Origin: Rotaria sordida
Taxonomy: Eukaryota; Rotifera; Eurotatoria; Philodinida; Philodinidae
Assembly (NCBI GenBank): GCA_905250125.1
Contig: CAJNOL010000275.1
Span: 62,001 to 126,000 of the forward strand
Length of the DNA: 64,000 nt
Direction: 5' to 3'
The notes under the pieces are model-generated. The model saw nothing but the letters and a program-made list of their open reading frames with translations. It was not told the origin of the DNA and did no database searches. Shown here piece after piece: positions 11,093 to 22,869 of the stretch. The position numbers and the translations under genes are program-made. Position 1 is the first letter of the stretch, and every line of letters begins with the position of its first letter.

Positions 11093-12996
11093 CAGAGATG
11101 GAATCGATTCGTGTTTTTCTGAAACCCAACTGAACCAAGTCAAGTCAAAACTTATATGAAGCCCTTAAGAAATCATATGCTCTAATTTCAGATCTTCTTG
11201 GACACACAATAACTCCTGTGATCGAAATCTGTCTGATGACTAGAAAACATAGTAGTGAAAGATGGTAACTTTTATGTAGAGTCTTTTATTGTTCCTCCAA
11301 TATTCCATATTAGTTCTATATAGTTAAAAACATAACTTGTTCAATTTTTATAGTATTTTGTTTGGAATTTTTAATAATTGTTCTTCTTATTCGAATAATA
11401 TTCGTTCTTTTTTAATTTTCATCGTACATCATATCAGCAAGTACTAGCTACCAAGTGTCGATTAGACGTAATCGTATCCAGTTCCAAAAACTACATATTT
11501 TATATACAAATTGTACTCTATTATTGTTCAAATACTGTATTACATTGTGACTATGATAACTTGTTGGGATATCGCATCAGAATTCAGATTTTCCTTTGTA
11601 TGGTAATTGTTGATAAATGATATCAAATGCGCTTTAGTACACTAGTTCTCATGCATTGCTTAGTTAATGATATGAAACAATGATTTTGAAATTCTGTTTT
11701 GAGACACAGCAATTCTAACTTAATATTTTCCATTCAAACATAGAATTCTCTTTAAATTTCATCACCAATTCAAAAATCATTATATAATAATATGCGATAT
11801 AGAAAAAAATCTGTACAAGTTGAAATTTCTTTCAATTATCATTAGCATATTTTGATGCTTGCTCTTTATAATATCTTATATTCGTACCTTTTAAATGATT
11901 ACTAATTGTTTTAAAACACGACTTAAAATTTTGAAGCTATTCTACGTAAAAAAATGTTGACTTCGTAATTAATTATTGTTCATTTCAAAATATAATGTCC
12001 TCTATTGTTTTTTGAATAACTTGAGAACGCAAGCAGCTAGAGATCTACAATTTTCACCAATCGAAAGAGGAGATAGGGAGATGTATTTTTCTTCAATAAT
12101 GTATAAGAGTAAAGTCCTTTTAAAACTAATTATCTCTGACAAACATGTAAAAGAAGACATGAAAATGACCTGCTATCTAGATGACAGATCATATAAAGGA
12201 AAGGAAATTTTTCGTCTATAATGAAAAAACAAGAAGAAAATGATGTAATTAATCTTTTTTGTATAACATTTGACACTCCATCAAAATGTATAACTGATTT
12301 AAATTTCATTTCTTCACAGTTCCTTTGTTCAACGTGTACAATATTTAAAATATACTCGTATGTTTTTGTGCAACATGAGACAAAATTGATTTTAGTTCTA
12401 CATGTGAGTGCGCAGACTATATCAAAAGAAAGAGAACTTTTTCAATAACAAACTGATGAGAAAAAGTTCTCTCTTAGTAGCTTTGTTACGAAAAAATCCA
12501 TTATACTCATTTTGTGGAATAACGATTTGAAAATTGTCTCTTCTATAATTCTTCAATAAAGCATTCAGTGGTTTCAGTCAAATTTTTCTAATAGATGTAA
12601 AAGAAAAAGTTCTATGAGCAATCAAAATTTCAGTTCTTGATCTTATACTATTGAAGAAAAATTCACATTATACTGAAAAAATGTTGAGCAACGATTTTTC
12701 AGCAGATATTTTGAAACAAACTCATTGGAGAATAATCTTTTCGGATCAAACTTTAAAAAAATAGGATATATAACAAGCAAGAATTCGAATGTATTTTGAT
12801 CTTTTTTTTGACTACCTATCCTTCATATAAAGCCGAAAAATGAGTCGAGCCTATTCAATTGAGTAAAGCCAATTTTTATTATTAAATTCATAGAATATAA
12901 TAAAATATACTAATCAGAAATTGCTTAGATCTACTTTCATATATTTTATGTGCACAACTAGTACTCTACATATACACTATAATTTCAGACGGTAAA
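11093..12996. other. Gene-free spacer
   Basis: AT-rich, with no reading frame I would defend. The two adjacent frames at 11976-12448 show no recognisable domain or splice context. Part of 12010-12080 looks faintly like an arm of the element at 8651-9279 (shared AGAG, TTTTCACC and GAAGAG pieces), but the match is too weak to call. Confidence 0.4.
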
Positions 12997-13470
12997 TTAA
13001 TTAGTAGATGATAATGATAATGCAAATGCTGACACAACACAATACCTGTAAAAAAAGTAATATCAGAAAAAAAAACGTTTTTTTTTCTTCTATACCATGT
13101 CTTACATCGAATCGTTTTCCCATCTAAAATAAAGAATTGTCTAACTTTTTCTTTGCGAATTTTTATTCACCTACTTAATAATTGTACTTCCATCAATTTG
13201 ATAATCCCATAAACAAGCATTGCCTATATGAATATTTTCATCATTTTTTGGAATAATCATTGTAGTAATAATTGTTTTAAATGAATTGTAGATTTCTGAT
13301 AAAGATTTTTGACATGAATCAACTATCTGTCGACTCCATTTGTCAATATTTTCTGAATTAAATTGATTTTTATTAAGAATATCTTCAACTATTTTTCGGA
13401 TGATATCAGTAGTATATGTAACATCAAAACATTCCATATTAACTAAATCATGCGAATGTTCTACAGACAT
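12997..13470 (-). CDS. DYNLT: Tctex-type dynein light chain
   Basis: Three exons on the minus strand, 13175-13470, 13106-13123 and 12997-13045, give 120 residues (human DYNLT1 is 113). The middle exon is only 18 bp. The protein ends ...DGSTIIKWENDSMYCVVSAFALSLSSTN, matching the family's C-terminal strands DGSxxxxWENKTMYCIVSAFGLSI. Earlier, IIRKIVEDIL, WSRQIVDSCQKSL and CLWDYQIDGS match the helix and strand order of the Tctex fold. These chains form homodimers that bind the intermediate chain of cytoplasmic or axonemal dynein and link cargo. Which paralogue (DYNLT1/3 or a ciliary one) cannot be told. Confidence 0.88.
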
Positions 13471-13796
13471 AAAGATAAACTTTTCGTTTTTATCGTTGTT
13501 TATAAAGAAAAATAAAAAAGTAATAAATATAAATAGTGAAATATTTTGGCGGTAATTTTTGTTTTTTCTAATTTAATATTATTATTCAGAATGACATCTT
13601 TGCAAAAAGAATATAGATAATATTCACGGTTGGTTACGTAGTATCCATTAAAACATAATCAATCACCTGATTGACAAACTAATAACAAACAGAAGACGAC
13701 AATCATCGAGTCACCTGGTACGTGATCAAAACAAAAGTTCGCACAATGACAAAATAAAGAAAAAAAAGCATCTATTATTTGTATTTATTAACCATT

Positions 13797-16700
13797 ATGA
13801 ACATAGTACGCTCTCGTTGGACAAAGATTCTACTTTTCTCATCATCATTTGCTTCAATTATCTATCTTCTTCGTCGGTATCGTCGATATCTTGTATTAAA
13901 AGAAAATTGTAAATTTATTGAGCCACAACAAGAATCAATTACTAATATTTCTTCATCATCATCATTGATTGCAATTCATAAAAGATTTTTTAATCAACTT
14001 CTTGTAATTATTCGAATTCTAATTCCACGTTTACGTAGTGATTCATTCATTTTATTAATTACACATTTAACTACACTTATAACACGAACATTTCTTTCAA
14101 TTTATATAGCACGTCTTGATGGTGCTATTGTAAAATCATTAGTACAAAGAAATTCACATAAACTTATTCGTACAATTATTATTTTTCTTATAGTTGCTAT
14201 ACCAGCTAGTTTTATTAATAGTTTAATTAAATATGCTGAATCAAAACTTGCATTAGCATTTCGTTCAAAATTAACTCGTTATGCTTATGAATCATATTTT
14301 CGTGTAAGAATTTTATTTTTATCTATAATATTTCTTTAATTTTTTTTCAATTAATTTATTTTAAAATAGAGTCAAACCTATTTTCGTGTATCAAATTTAG
14401 ATGGTCGTTTACTTACACCAGATCAAAATTTAACAGATGATATTGAAACATTTACATCATTATTAACACATTTATTTTCTCAATTAACAAAACCATTTTT
14501 GGATATTGCTGTTATATCATGGACATTTGTAATTCTTATTCAACAGAAAAAACATGCACGAGGTCTTAAAGGTACAAAATAAAAGATAAACAAAATTTAA
14601 GTTTTTAATCGATTATTTCTTTTTTATAAATAGAAGTACCTATTTTAACAAGTCTAGTCGTTTTTATGACATTTTGGATACTTCGAAAACTTTCACCACA
14701 ATTTGGTAGACTTGTTTCTGAAGAAACAAGACGACGAGGTTTACTTCGTTTTGCACATACACGAATTATTGCTAATGCTGAAGAGATTGCATTTTTTGAT
14801 GGTCATGAAGTAAATAAAAAAATAGATCTTTTTTTTTTTTTTATAATAAATAAATTTTATAAATTATAAATAGGTAGAAAAAACATGGATATCAAAATTA
14901 TATTATCAATTACGAGAACAAACAAATTTAATTATTAAAAAAAGATTATGGTTTATTATGGTTGAACAATTTTTAATGAAATATTTTTGGCATTCATGTA
15001 ACTATACATAAATATAAAATGATGATTAAAAATATAAGACTAATGTATTTTTGATTTTTTTGNNNNNNNNNNNNNNNNNNNNNNNNNNNNNNNNNNNNNN
15101 NNNNNNNNNNNNNNNNNNNNNNNNNNNNNNNNNNNNNNNNNNNNNNNNNNNNNNNNNNNNNNACTGAACCCGTCTGATTTTTTTTATACATTTACCCCCA
15201 CTTACTCTATAGCATTTCACTCAAATCCAAATAGTAGTTTGAATAACCACTCCAGTTAAACATGTTAGTTTTCAGATCCCAGAGAACCGCTAAGAATACT
15301 ATCTTAAAGAGCAAAGAATCCTGAATAAAAGAAGAGATCATCACATTTCTTACGACCTTTTCTTAAAAATTTATAAACATTACAAAAAAGTGAAAAACAG
15401 CGAAATTTATCATAACATTGTAAAAAAAGCATTATTCATTTTTTGTGATGCTTATAGCTTTTTAAAGTATTTAGTTTTTCTGAAAACCTTCCTCTGATAG
15501 TGGATCTATGAAATTTCGATACAGAATGTATTTTCATAGAGAACTTCATTGACTATTTAACTTTGAGTTAAATGCTTGCTATTGTAGAAAAGAATCAAAA
15601 AACATTTGTCTGATACAGTGAATCTCAGAATTATTCAACCAGGTGTAATTTGGATTTTTTCTCGTAACCTTAAGTGCTAGAGAGAATTCAAATAGTGATT
15701 TGAATAGAGAATATTGTTGCCAATAAGAATTCGAGAAAGTGATAACCGTCATGAATTTTTCTAAAATAGGATTTTTAGAAAACCAAAACCCTGATTTTTT
15801 AACATCCAGAAGTCTTGTTTTAACAGTCTGAAATTATAGAGCAGCCAATTCTCTACAAAATAAGACGTCTCCGAGCTTTCTATGGCCTTCTCTTCAAAAG
15901 TTCTAAGCGTCACAAAAATCGAAAAAATGCGGTTTTTAGTCGCTTTTCTCATAAATTTCACTTTTTTTCGATTTTTGTGACGCTTAGAACTTTTGAAGAG
16001 AAGATCCTAGAAAGTTCGGAGACGTCTCATTTTGTAGAAAATTGGCTGCTCTTTAATTCCAGACTGTTAAAACAAGGCTTTTAGATGTTGAAAAACCAGA
16101 GTTTTGGTTTTCTAGAAATCCTATTCTAGGAAAATTCATGACGGTTATCACTTTCTCGAATTCTTATTGGCAACAATATTCTCTATTCAAATCACTATTT
16201 GGATTCTTTCTAGCACTTAAGACTACGAAAAAAAATCCAAATTTTGGGACCCACTATATATTTGACTAGTACCGTATATATATATATAAATATATTCATT
16301 TACTAATTCTTTATTTAGGCGGAATGATATTTATTGCTATACCATGCTTCACATATGATGGACCAGCTGAAACAGATGGTAATTGATATGTATAAACTAA
16401 TATTTGAATACTTGATTCTTTCTTTTTTTTTTATTGTTAGATCCAATAGGTGATCCACTTGGTATTAGTTTACGAACAGAAGAATTTACAGTAAGTAAAA
16501 ATTTATTATCATCTGGTGCTGATGCATTAGAACGTATAATGTCATCATATAAAGAGGTAAGATTTATTAAGATGAATTCTTATTTTTGAATATAAAGATT
16601 TAATTTAAGCTAACTGAATTAGCTGGACATACAAATCGAGTGTATAAAATGCTTCATGTTTTTGATGAATGTGCACATGAACGATATCAACGAATTCCTA

Positions 16701-17993
16701 TGATATTAGGAGAAGAATATTCATGCATAAGTATGAAACGAAAAGTTACTTTAAATCAACAAGCACGTTAGCTTTTATTTATTTTTCATATTTAATAAAA
16801 ATCATTAACTTAGTGTTTTTTTTTAATAGATGGTCAAATTATTGAATCGAATGACGATATAATTGCTGAAAATGTACCAATTATTACTCCAAATGGTGAT
16901 GTTATTGTTGAAAGTCTTTCCTTAAAAGTAAAATTTTTAAATTCATATACTCAAAAATATTTATACAGAATGTTCGAAAAAGTTCGATTGAAAAAGAAAC
17001 GTAAATATCTCTTTCATCGTTCAAACGATTTACATGAGGTTTTGTTTTATATTCATTGAAGTTTTATTTCACATAAAATTTATTTACAATCAATGTCAAA
17101 ATGATCATTTTGTACATTTATTAGAAACAACTTTATATGAAATGAAACCATAAAAATCTCATGTAAATTGCTTGAACTATGAAAAAAGATATTTACATTT
17201 CTTTTTCAATCAGACTTTTGAAACATTCTCCATATTTGTTTATGTTAGATAATACCAAAAATGCATGTTCTTATAACTGGACCCAATGGTTGTGGTAAAT
17301 CTTCATTTTTTCGAATCATTCGAGGTTTATGGCCAATCTATTCTGGTTGTCTTCATCAACCAAATCCTTCAAATTTTTTTCTTATTCCTCAAAGACCTTA
17401 TATGTGTCCAGGTACTTTACGTGATCAAATAATTTATCCACATACAATTGATCAACTTCATATTGATGATAATCAATTAATAGAAATTCTTAATAATGTT
17501 GAATTACAATATATTGTACAACGTGAAGGTGGTTTAAATGTTGAACGTGATTGGAAAGATATACTTTCTGGTGGTGAAAAACAACGTCTTGGTTTAGCTC
17601 GAATTTTTTATCATAAACCTAAATATGCATTACTTGATGAATGTACAAGTGCTGTATCAATTGATGTTGAAGGAAAAATATATGAACGATTAAAACAATT
17701 AGGAATTTCATTACTTACAATAACACATCGACCTTCTCTTTGGTTAGTTAAATTTTATTTTTCAATAATTTAAAGTTATATATTCTTTTTTGAGGGTTTA
17801 TCATACACATTTACTTCAATTTGATGGTAAAGGTCAATGGACATTTGAAATTCTCGATACAAAAAATCGTTTAACATTGAAAGATGAAAAAGAACGTCTG
17901 GAATTTCAATTAGCTATTGTTCCTGAAATGCAAAGACGTTTAAATGAATTGTGTCAAGTACTTGGTGAACATACAATCGACGATCAAAATTAA
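13797..17993 (+). CDS. ABCD1: Peroxisomal ABC half transporter, subfamily D (ABCD1/ABCD2 type)
   Basis: Ten exons: 13797-14303, 14370-14571, 14634-14809, 14874-14997, 16319-16378, 16441-16556, 16610-16766, 16830-16927, 17249-17742 and 17795-17993. Phases agree and give 710 residues (human ABCD1 is 745). The N-terminal half is the six-helix ABCD membrane domain, with [12 protein letters not shown] and the EAA-like motif [14 protein letters not shown]. The nucleotide-binding domain has Walker A (GPNGCGKSS), the Q-loop region IPQRPYM, signature LSGGEKQR, Walker B with catalytic Glu ([12 protein letters not shown]) and the H-loop ITHRPSLW. The tail HTHLLQFDG and the [13 protein letters not shown] end favour ABCD1/2 over ABCD3. 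Such dimers import very-long-chain acyl-CoA into peroxisomes. Intron 4 (14998-16318) is swollen by inverted-repeat elements and a gap, intron 8 by a MITE; other introns are 50-75 bp. Confidence 0.92.
15063..15162. other. Assembly gap of 100 N
   Basis: Exactly 100 undetermined bases inside intron 4 of the ABCD gene, next to a palindromic element. This is probably a scaffold join where the palindrome stopped assembly. Confidence 0.95.
15218..15640. mobile_element. Diverged copy of the foldback element at 15641-16254
   Basis: Shows the same order of landmarks as its neighbour (AAATAGTRRTTTGAATA, AAAGAGCA, a central TTTATAA...TTTTTGTGATGCTTATAG block) but with many changes and weaker arm pairing. 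It appears to be an older insertion of the same family lying head to tail with the fresh copy. Its left end may run into the gap. Confidence 0.45.
15641..16254. mobile_element. Near-perfect 600 bp palindrome (foldback element) in ABCD intron 4
   Basis: The left arm (about 15641-15926) and right arm (about 15963-16254) are reverse complements for roughly 285 bp with few differences, separated by about 36 bp. Paired blocks include AATTTGGATTTTTT/AAAAAATCCAAATT, ATAACCGTCATGAA/TTCATGACGGTTAT and CTAAGCGTCACAAAAATCG/CGATTTTTGTGACGCTTAG. No coding capacity beyond frames created by the palindrome. The high arm similarity suggests recent insertion or arm-to-arm conversion. The host gene's splice sites are outside it, so splicing need not be harmed. 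Confidence 0.8.
16967..17229. mobile_element. MITE with 75 bp inverted arms in ABCD intron 8
   Basis: Left arm 16967-17045 and right arm about 17150-17229 are reverse complements with about nine tenths identity by eye (AGAATGTT/AACATTCT at the tips, GATTGAAAAAGAAA/TTTCTTTTTCAATC, TTTACATGAG/CTCATGTAAA inside). The centre is about 105 bp. It accounts for the 321 bp length of this intron. Confidence 0.7.
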
Positions 17994-18794
17994 TATGATT
18001 TCTATTATACATATTGACAATTCTTTTTTTTTTCTTTTTGTTTTAAGTTATATTTCTTTTCTTCTTTTTTTTTTGTATAATCATATTTGAATGAAGCATA
18101 TTGGTAAAGAAATTTTATGAAATGAAAAAAAATACTATTTAAAGTCAATAGTTAAGATTATTCAAGAATTTAAAAGATCAAAAAATATTGCATTTTCAAT
18201 GATGAATTGGATATAAAAATCTTTTGTATTTCAAATTTAGTTTGATTAAAATGAACATTTTTATCAAAATTTAATTTCATTTATTTGATTGAAATATATT
18301 AATTTTTTTTCCCTAGTTTTTAATACAAAAAAAAAAAGTAATGAAATTTTTTTTAATTCCGTAGGTATCTAATAATTAATTCAACAAGTAATTTACAACA
18401 ACAAGGCGATAAAATATACTTGAATATTTTGTTATTTCATATCTTTTAAGACTACGTTACGTTGAAAAGAATTTTTGAGTATATTTTTTTTTTGTCAAAA
18501 AAAGAAAAAAGATGTTAATGTTATTTTGAAATTTAAATAGTGATATAAAAATAATATCAGTTCACACTCTTCATGTGATAATTGTATCATTTTTTTTTGT
18601 CACCTTTTAGTCTCTCTCTCTCTCGGTTACTCCCTACTGCTTTTATACTTATTACAAAAGTAAATACTCAGTCTTTTCTATTCTTCGATTGCAAACAACT
18701 ACTTCAACTTTATTCTCTATCAAATTCGAAGAAAGTAAAGTCTTTCAAATCAATGAACTAAATCATTTCATATGACTTCTTTTTTTTAAAGATC
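17994..18794. other. Spacer between ABCD and the neurophysin gene
   Basis: 3' UTR of the ABCD gene and promoter of the next. Poly-T runs and a short (TC)n tract at about 18610-18625; no gene seen. Confidence 0.4.
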
Positions 18795-19313
18795 ATGTAT
18801 CAATCTACATTATTTATTTTATCTGTTGCTATCATACAATTAAATTATGCATGCTATATTACTAATTGTCCTATTGGTGGCAAACGTAGTTTAAATATCA
18901 ATAATATTCTTCATGCTCATCAAGTTAGAAATTGATCTATATATTTTTTGATAAATTATTTGTTTTTTATCATTTTAGTGTCCACGTTGTGGACTTAATG
19001 GTCAATGTTTTGGACCATCGATTTGTTGTACACATTTTGGTTGTCGTATGGGACATCCGTCTGACATTCATCAATGTTCAACTGAAGATCATAGCGTGAT
19101 CCCATGTACTATCAAGAGTAAAACTTGTTCAATGTTATCTAATGGTCGATGTGCTGCCAATGGACTCTGTTGTAATGCAGGTATGTCATTTTTGATCTTC
19201 ATTAAAATCTTGTACGAATATTAATCTTTTTAGAATCATGTCATATGGATAAAACTTGCTCCGTATCATCAAATCATTTTATTGATAATGTACAAGATGA
19301 AACACAAGTTTGA
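18795..19313 (+). CDS. Oxytocin/vasopressin-type neuropeptide-neurophysin precursor
   Basis: Three exons (18795-18923, 18979-19180, 19234-19313) encode 136 residues. A 19-residue signal peptide (MYQSTLFILSVAIIQLNYA) is followed directly by the nonapeptide CYITNCPIG, an amidation Gly and a Lys-Arg cleavage site. The rest is a neurophysin with all 14 cysteines: CPRCG, GQC, ICC, GC, HQC, IPC, KTC, GRC, LCC, ESC, KTC. Both introns sit where vertebrate genes have them, just before the CxxCG start and between LCC and the last two cysteines. The peptide has the Cys1-Cys6 ring with Asn5, Pro7 and Gly9; Ile8 makes it oxytocin-like (neutral), and Thr4 is shared with insect inotocin. It is expected to be stored in neurosecretory granules and act on a V1/OT-type receptor. 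No copeptin extension is present. Confidence 0.95.
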
Positions 19314-19678
19314 TGATCATCAATGAGAATTCTTCTATTGTTTCTTGATTCTAACTCTTTGTATAACAAACTGAATATATTTGAATTAAATAAATAATCG
19401 AAAGAATAAGATTGGATTGCTTTTTTTTTTTCTTCTTGCAAATGTATCGTATTCAAAAGAGAAAATTTTCATACATGAAAATCATATATTTTATATGAAT
19501 AAAGAAAGAATGAATATAACATTGTCAGATGTCACTAGTTTGCCTCTATTTTTGTTCAATACTACATGAATTCTATAGAAATTCAATTGGATTAATATCA
19601 ATCATTGAAAATAAGTGAAATATGGTCTTTATACTTTAGATAAATCGAATTAAGTATACTAAAAGATAGTTAATTTAC
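19314..19678. other. 3' flank of the neurophysin gene
   Basis: AATAAA-type polyadenylation signals occur at about 19387 and 19497. No further gene before the ATG at 19679. Confidence 0.4.
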
Positions 19679-21451
19679 ATGTCTCGACAGTATTCAACTC
19701 ATTCATTTATTCCACCTAATCATCATCATCATATATCATCAAATAATTCAACTAGACGACGATTTCGTCAATCAATACAAAATAATTTTTCTTATTTTCA
19801 ATATCCATTTCTTCAACGACAAACTTTTGAATCAAATCGAGAAATAAATAATACTAATCATCATTCAACATTACCTTTTAATCGTATATCAGTAATAAAC
19901 TTATTTACTTTTATTTTAAATTAATTTAATTATTTTGTAATAAAATTTGATTTAAGACTACAGCAACAATATCTCATCATAATAATCATACAAAACGTCA
20001 ACGACGATCATCAACTATTGGTATATCAAATTTTCAAACAAATCAATATTATCATGAACGAAAACGTTCAAGACATTATGGAAATGAACGAGAACATATG
20101 TAAGATATTGTTTTACAAACTATATTCTTTCTAATTTTCTATTCTATAGAAATCATCCATCGAGACGAATACAACAAACTAATCCTACAACTTATAATAT
20201 TCCTTCTTTTTCTCGTTCATTTCATTACAGATCACATAATCATTCTATTCAAACACCTCGTTATTTTCATCATGAATCAATATCTTCTTCTAATACAAAT
20301 CGTCATCATCAACATCATCGAAATCGAATGACATTTGAACCAACATTATATCATCGAACATTAATGACTACTCATGTACATCAACAACCTTCGTCTTCTT
20401 TTCTTCTTACTAATTTACTTCAGTAAGTGTATATACAGTGTAGCCCAAAATTCACTTTTGAACGAATGAGCTAGTTTTTGTTTTTGAGTGTGCCCTGAAA
20501 TTTCAATTATAAACATCGAGAAAACTACAAATGTCTCACATATACTCTTGCATGACTAAAACCAAAATTCATTATAATACTTGTCTCGTTATTATCTTTT
20601 CTTGTTATATTTGAATTCTTGAATGATGTTTAGTTTACCAGTGAGATAATCATTATAAGAAAAATTTCCTAGGACTGAAACTTTCAGAGTGTAATGTGTA
20701 ATAGAATTTGATGTAAACCATAGTATGGAAAGCTTCATCGTTGATTTTGGCCACTGGGCTACATTGTATTTAGGCCAACATTTTTCTTATGAACTATGAA
20801 TGTCTCTTTATCTCTGATGAAAAATTCAGTCCATTTTGCTAGAGCATGAGTGTGATATTCAATTTTTTTTCTGTTAAGTGACTTTTACGTCGCTATATAT
20901 TTACAAGAATTTTAAAAATAATTTTTTCATTCTCTAGTCGTATTATTGATAATCATCATCCACTATCAGCATCATTTGATTTGATTGGTTATGCATGGAT
21001 GTCTCCTAATCATGAAATATTTTCTTTACCAACTGCATTTACTATTCATTTTGGTGTAAGTTATTGATTTATTTATTTTCTTTAAATTTAAACAATATTT
21101 ATATATATATAGGATTTTTTCGATTTAATTATTTCTGATGAAACATCAGTAGTTGGTTTAACTGATAGTGAACTTGAAAGAATACCAACAATGATTTATA
21201 AGAAAATTTGTACAAATATTAAAGATGATGATGATGATAAATGTACTATATGTTTAAGTGAATATATAACTGATGAAAAACTTAAACGTTTACGATGTAA
21301 ACATTATTTTCATAGTGAATGTATTGATCCATGGCTTAAGGTAAATTTTTCGATGATAGTTTTAAGATTTTTATAGAATAATTTTTTTTTGTTTTGTTCT
21401 TTCTAGACATCAACTCGATGTCCGATCTGTCGAAATGAACAGACAAGTTAA
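19679..21451 (+). CDS. RING-H2 finger E3 ubiquitin ligase
   Basis: Six exons (19679-19891, 19957-20099, 20150-20422, 20938-21055, 21113-21340, 21407-21451) give 339 residues. The first 210 are low-complexity, rich in His, Ser, Asn, Gln and Arg (HHHH, RQQS-type runs) and probably disordered. The C-terminus is a RING-H2 domain, CTICLSEY...LRCKHYFHSECIDPWLK...CPIC, with spacing C-x2-C-x14-C-x-H-x2-H-x2-C-x10-C-x2-C, followed by only six residues. The last intron splits the RING just after DPWLK, as in many metazoan RING-H2 genes. The layout of a long basic/polar N-terminus with a C-terminal RING-H2 resembles the RNF38/RNF44/RNF165 group, but the orthologue is not certain. Intron 3 (515 bp) contains a MITE; the others are 50-66 bp. 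Confidence 0.85.
20436..20766. mobile_element. Tc1/mariner-like MITE in RING gene intron 3
   Basis: Ends CAGTGTAGCCCA and TGGGCTACATTG are inverted repeats with one mismatch and are flanked by TA on both sides (20434-20435 and 20767-20768). Length is 331 bp with no open frame. TIRs starting CAGTG with a TA duplication are typical of non-autonomous Tc1/mariner elements. Confidence 0.75.
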
Positions 21452-22869
21452 ATAAAATTCTTCCGAATCTTGTTTATTTGTCTAACGTTGTATATATTTC
21501 TTTAAATGCCAGATAAACATATTGTTATATATTTTATGTTTTTTTTTTCTTCATATATGTACTCAAGGACTTGTTTGTTTTTTCATTTTGGTGTATCTAT
21601 TGTTGCCTTTCTTTTGTATGACAGTTTTTCAAACTTTATCTGAGGAAAAAAAAAATCTTACATAACACATCTATAGAAAGAAAAAGAGTTATATGTTACG
21701 GTTTTCTTTTTCTAATTTCTCAACTTCTTTTTTGTGACTTGTTTTATATTATTCATTAGAAAATTTCATACGAAAATAAATCATATTGGATAAAAGAATG
21801 AATTCTAAGATCTTTTGATAACTGTGAAGAAGTATAAAAATCAACTTATTATATTTATTCATATCCGAAATGAATTTAACTCATTAAGGATCAGATAGAT
21901 GTGGCTTTCGATTTATAGTGTCGAGTTATGTCACAACTGTATGAACTTAATGCATAAAAAATTAAATATTTCGATTTAATATTATGAGTGACATTGAACA
22001 GATGAGTTATAGTTTGTAGTTTTTTCTGCATTATTCAAGTTAGTTTAACTAATGAGAAAATAGTTTTAATTATTAAATCGATAATCGGTTTAAAGACATG
22101 CGACTCGATGAACCAGAGACAATCACAAGACAGGGCAAAAATGTTTCAACCTGCTAACTTTTTTTTTCTTTACAAACAGCCACTTGAGAAAGATTTTCAG
22201 GTCAGTATTGTTGAAAATGACGAGTTGAATAGATAAGGAGTAAAAGATGATCCTTCGCGGGATTCAAACTATGCATCTTCTGCTGTCAGAGTAGATGTCA
22301 CAAACTAGTTAGACTAGAAGAGACGTCTGATCTTCGCTTTATGTATAGAGTGTTGTCATCTATATATAACATTATCCTCAGAATTCTGTAATTATATTGC
22401 TGTTCGATTGATATTTTCTATAACGGAGAAGTACTTGTCCTCTTCGGTAAAAAATATTTGATCATGTTCTATGTATTAATCAAGTTTTTTTCGTCAAGCA
22501 TAAAGTGGTATTGTTCTAATCTATGTTAGTAAAAATGGAAAGACAACAGTGTAATCTTCTGTCGCTTGAATCAGTAATCGACATGTATGTCAAATGAAAA
22601 TATGTATCGAAAGAATTTGAGAAAGGTCTACAAGCTATCACACGATCAAATAAATATATTCAGTATCTAATAAACCAATCTGACAGAACACTAACGAGAA
22701 TGAATAAAGAATTCACAATAAAACAAAAATTTATATTTTTGAAATAATTTGTTGAATACAATACACCCAAATCAACAATAATCGAAACTTCAAATAAATC
22801 ATAAGTCTACTAGTACCAACCGGATCCGAGTGTTATCTATGACACGAACACAGTCATTCAGTCTTCATC
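21452..22869. other. Gene-free spacer
   Basis: 3' UTR of the RING gene, then AT-rich sequence. A patch at 22235-22330 resembles, on the minus strand, a tRNA-type B box (GTTTGAATCCC) but no foldable tRNA was found. Confidence 0.35.

Noticed and set aside
11976-12448. Two adjacent plus-strand frames
   Set aside because: No recognisable domain, AT-driven composition and no plausible splicing between them.
22235-22330. Possible tRNA or tRNA-derived SINE on the minus strand
   Set aside because: A B-box-like GTTTGAATCCC is present but no matching A box and no acceptor, D or T stems of proper length could be found.
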